A stretch of 8,340 nt of DNA from the NCBI GenBank assembly GCA_937138955.1, contig CAKZPJ010000297.1, positions 1 to 8,340 on the forward strand. Reading direction: 5' to 3'. Shown here piece by piece: positions 6,421-8,340 of this stretch. The notes beneath the pieces were generated by a model. That model ran no database searches and was not told the DNA's origin. It saw only the letters and a list, made by a program, of their open reading frames with translations. The translations under genes and the position numbers were made by a program. The stretch comes from an uncultured Flammeovirgaceae bacterium (GTDB lineage: Bacteria; Bacteroidota; Bacteroidia; Cytophagales; Cyclobacteriaceae). Position 1 is the first letter of the stretch. Each line of letters opens with the position of its first letter.

Positions 6421-8157
6421 ATGGCTTTAAGCGAACAAGAACTACACCGCCGAGAAGAACGGCAAAAATTGATAGATGTCGGAATCAATCCGTATCCCTC
6501 CGAAACCTTTGATATTACTACTACTACTGAAGATATTCATCAGAATTTTGCCCAATCTCCTGAGCAGTTTGAGCAAGTACGCCTAGCCGGACGACTCATT
6601 CGGCGACGAATTATGGGCAAGGCTTCTTTTGCGGAAATTCAGGATAAAGCCGGACGGATTCAGATTTATATCGCCCGCGATGAGATTTGCCCGGGCGAAG
6701 ACAAAAGTTTATATAATACGGTCTTCAAGCAGTTGCTAGATTTAGGTGATATAATCGGGGTAAGTGGTTTTGTTTTCACCACTAAAACTGGAGAAACTAC
6801 GGTACACGTAAAAGAGCTGAAAGTGTTGACCAAATCACTTCGTCCGCTACCACTGCCAAAAGAAGTGCAGGACGAAGAAGGTAATACTAAAACTTACGAC
6901 GCTTTTACCGATCCCGAGCAGCGTTACCGTCAACGTTACGTTGATCTGATCGTAAATCCGCAAGTGCGAGAAACCTTTCGGAAACGCACTAAGCTAGTGA
7001 GTTCTATTCGTAATTTCCTGAATGAGCGAGACTATCTAGAAGTAGAAACTCCCATTTTGCAGCCACTGTACGGTGGGGCGGCGGCTCGCCCGTTCAAAAC
7101 GCACCACAATACGCTGGACATGACGCTCTATCTGCGAATTGCCAATGAACTTTATTTGAAGCGATTGATCGTGGGTGGATTTGACGGGGTGTACGAGTTT
7201 GCCAAAGACTTTCGTAATGAAGGCATGTCGCGCTTTCATAATCCTGAGTTTACTCAAGTTGAACTGTACGTAGCCTACAAAGACTACGAGTGGATGATGA
7301 ACTTGGTAGAAGAAATGATTGAGCGGGTGGCTCTAGATTTGCACGGCACCACGGAAGTTCAAGTTGGTGAGAATATCATTAACTTCCAACGTCCCTGGAA
7401 ACGGTTTACCATGTTTGAAGCCATTCAGCACTATACTGATATTGACATCAGTGAGATGGACGAAGCTCAGCTACGTAAAACTGCCCGGAAGTTGAATGTA
7501 TCGATTGACGATACAATGGGCAAAGGCAAGCTGATTGACGAAATTTTCGGCGAAACCTGCGAAGCCAAGCTGATTCAGCCCACGTTTATTACCGATTATC
7601 CCGTAGAAATGTCGCCGCTGGCGAAGAAGCACCATAGCAAACCTGGTTTGGCAGAACGCTTTGAAGCCATCTGTAACGGCAAAGAAATCTGCAATGCCTT
7701 CTCCGAACTTAACGATCCCATTGACCAGCGCGAACGCTTTGAAGAACAACTCACGCTAGGCAAACGCGGCGACGAAGAAGCCATGACGCTGGACGAAGAT
7801 TTCTTGCGAGCTCTAGAATACGGAATGCCTCCCACCGCCGGTTTAGGAGTGGGTATTGACCGCTTGGCAATGATTATGACCAATCAACCGTCTATTCAAG
7901 AAGTGCTATTCTTCCCGCAGATGAAGCCGGAAACCAAGCAGGAAGAGTCATCTGATCAGGATTTTATTGATCGGGGTGTGCAACCGGAGCTAATTCCCGT
8001 GCTGCAAAAGTTAGGCATTGCTACGGTAGCTCAATTACAGGAAGCTTCCCCCAACAAACTGCACAATGATGTTTGCGGTATGCGAAAGAAGATGAAGCTG
8101 AAAGATGTAAAAAATCCAACGAAGGAAGAAGTTGAAGAGTGGATAGGAAGCCACTGA
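6421..8157 (+). CDS. lysS: Lysyl-tRNA synthetase, class II
   Basis: A 578-residue cytoplasmic enzyme that charges tRNA-Lys with lysine using ATP. It has an N-terminal helix, an OB-fold anticodon-binding domain at about 54-137, and a class II catalytic core. Motif 1 is around [16 protein letters not shown] (198-213), motif 2 [20 protein letters not shown] (264-283, Arg265 and Glu267), and motif 3 GLGVGIDRL (474-482, Arg481). Lysine-enzyme landmarks include [13 protein letters not shown] (218-230), [11 protein letters not shown] (239-249), [11 protein letters not shown] (384-394) and CNAFSELND (424-432). The core ends at about 502, where shorter bacterial LysS proteins stop (Escherichia coli, about 505 residues). 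About 75 further residues follow: a charged linker, then [24 protein letters not shown], which resembles a helix-hairpin-helix element, and a Lys-rich end. I recall similar tails in Bacteroidota LysS. The ATG at 6421 follows the promoter closely and no upstream alternative is needed. Identification is certain. Confidence 0.99.
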   Translation: MALSEQELHRREERQKLIDVGINPYPSETFDITTTTEDIHQNFAQSPEQFEQVRLAGRLIRRRIMGKASFAEIQDKAGRIQIYIARDEICPGEDKSLYNTVFKQLLDLGDIIGVSGFVFTTKTGETTVHVKELKVLTKSLRPLPLPKEVQDEEGNTKTYDAFTDPEQRYRQRYVDLIVNPQVRETFRKRTKLVSSIRNFLNERDYLEVETPILQPLYGGAAARPFKTHHNTLDMTLYLRIANELYLKRLIVGGFDGVYEFAKDFRNEGMSRFHNPEFTQVELYVAYKDYEWMMNLVEEMIERVALDLHGTTEVQVGENIINFQRPWKRFTMFEAIQHYTDIDISEMDEAQLRKTARKLNVSIDDTMGKGKLIDEIFGETCEAKLIQPTFITDYPVEMSPLAKKHHSKPGLAERFEAICNGKEICNAFSELNDPIDQRERFEEQLTLGKRGDEEAMTLDEDFLRALEYGMPPTAGLGVGIDRLAMIMTNQPSIQEVLFFPQMKPETKQEESSDQDFIDRGVQPELIPVLQKLGIATVAQLQEASPNKLHNDVCGMRKKMKLKDVKNPTKEEVEEWIGSH

Positions 8158-8161
8158 TACG

Positions 8162-8340
8162 ATGGACAAACGCCATCCCAAAACCCTTTCTCAAGGAGAG
8201 AACAACACCGTGATTGCACTATCGTCTACCGAGGTAGCCAAGCTATTCACCGAAGATACCCGTTCTGATATTGGTTCTGAAGCCGAAAAATTGAAGTACG
8301 CTAACCAGATCAATACACTGGTCGTCAAGTTTGTGCGTCT
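8162..8340 (+). CDS. Unrecognised protein, N-terminal fragment cut by window edge
   Basis: A frame opens at ATG 8162, four bases after the lysS stop, and stays open to the right edge (59 codons plus two bases). The other two plus frames hit stops. An in-frame GTG at 8210 is preceded by AAGGAG (8193-8198) with an 11-base spacer, so the true start could be there, giving MIALSSTEVAKLF; the ATG version adds 16 polar residues. The visible part is soluble-looking and charged, with no signal peptide, membrane segment or motif I recognise (STEVAKLFTEDTRSDIG, then EKLKYANQINTLVVKFVR). The tight spacing suggests co-transcription with lysS. I assign no function. An antisense frame here is also open but has a less protein-like composition. 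Confidence 0.6.
   Translation, partial: MDKRHPKTLSQGENNTVIALSSTEVAKLFTEDTRSDIGSEAEKLKYANQINTLVVKFVR

Noticed and set aside
7471..7883. Two open frames on the minus strand inside lysS
   Set aside because: The plus frame encodes the conserved class II catalytic core, including motif 3; the antisense frames are shadows.
1..8340. Mobile element, phage, defence system or CRISPR content
   Set aside because: No transposase, integrase, nuclease, direct-repeat array or tRNA was found, and composition and gene types look like core chromosome.

Overview
The window looks like an ordinary chromosomal segment of a Bacteroidota bacterium, probably a Cytophagales-type marine or soil lineage; that placement is an inference from gene content and signals, not from a database match. 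Supporting features are a perfect Bacteroidota-type -7 element (TAACTTTG) before lysS, AT-rich leaders without Shine-Dalgarno sequences, a lysyl-tRNA synthetase with a C-terminal extension, and a tandem set of SurA/PpiC-type periplasmic foldases. Base composition looks even, and I see no mobile element, CRISPR array, tRNA or rRNA.

Layout. Five genes lie on the minus strand and read leftwards from a divergent intergenic region at 6132-6420. In order of transcription they are: (1) a 675-residue lipoprotein with two intact parvulin domains (6131-4104); (2) a 331-residue SurA-like lipoprotein whose parvulin core has lost its catalytic motifs (4147-3152, overlapping gene 1 by 44 bp); (3) a SurA-like secreted protein with two partly degenerate parvulin domains (start probably 3207, end 1822, overlapping gene 2 by about 56 bp); (4) a cytoplasmic MoxR-family AAA+ ATPase (1732-767); and (5) the N-terminal part of an SLC13/DASS Na+-coupled anion transporter (656-1) that runs off the left edge and probably uses a TTG start. 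On the plus strand are lysS (6421-8157) and the first 59 codons of an unrecognised gene (from 8162) that runs off the right edge.

How it works together. Genes 1-3 overlap and are almost certainly one transcript. They should supply three envelope chaperones or prolyl isomerases for folding exported and outer-membrane proteins: two lipid-anchored and one soluble or periplasmic. The MoxR ATPase follows after 89 bp that contain a perfect 16-bp palindrome, and it may be co-transcribed. MoxR proteins usually act with VWA or DUF58 partners, and none is visible here. The transporter has its own plausible promoter and is probably a separate unit. LysS is housekeeping and is divergently transcribed.

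I do not see a clearly new system. The points most worth checking are the graded loss of parvulin catalytic residues across the three foldases, the overlapping-frame start of the SurA-like gene, the partnerless MoxR, and the C-terminal helix-hairpin-helix-like tail of LysS.
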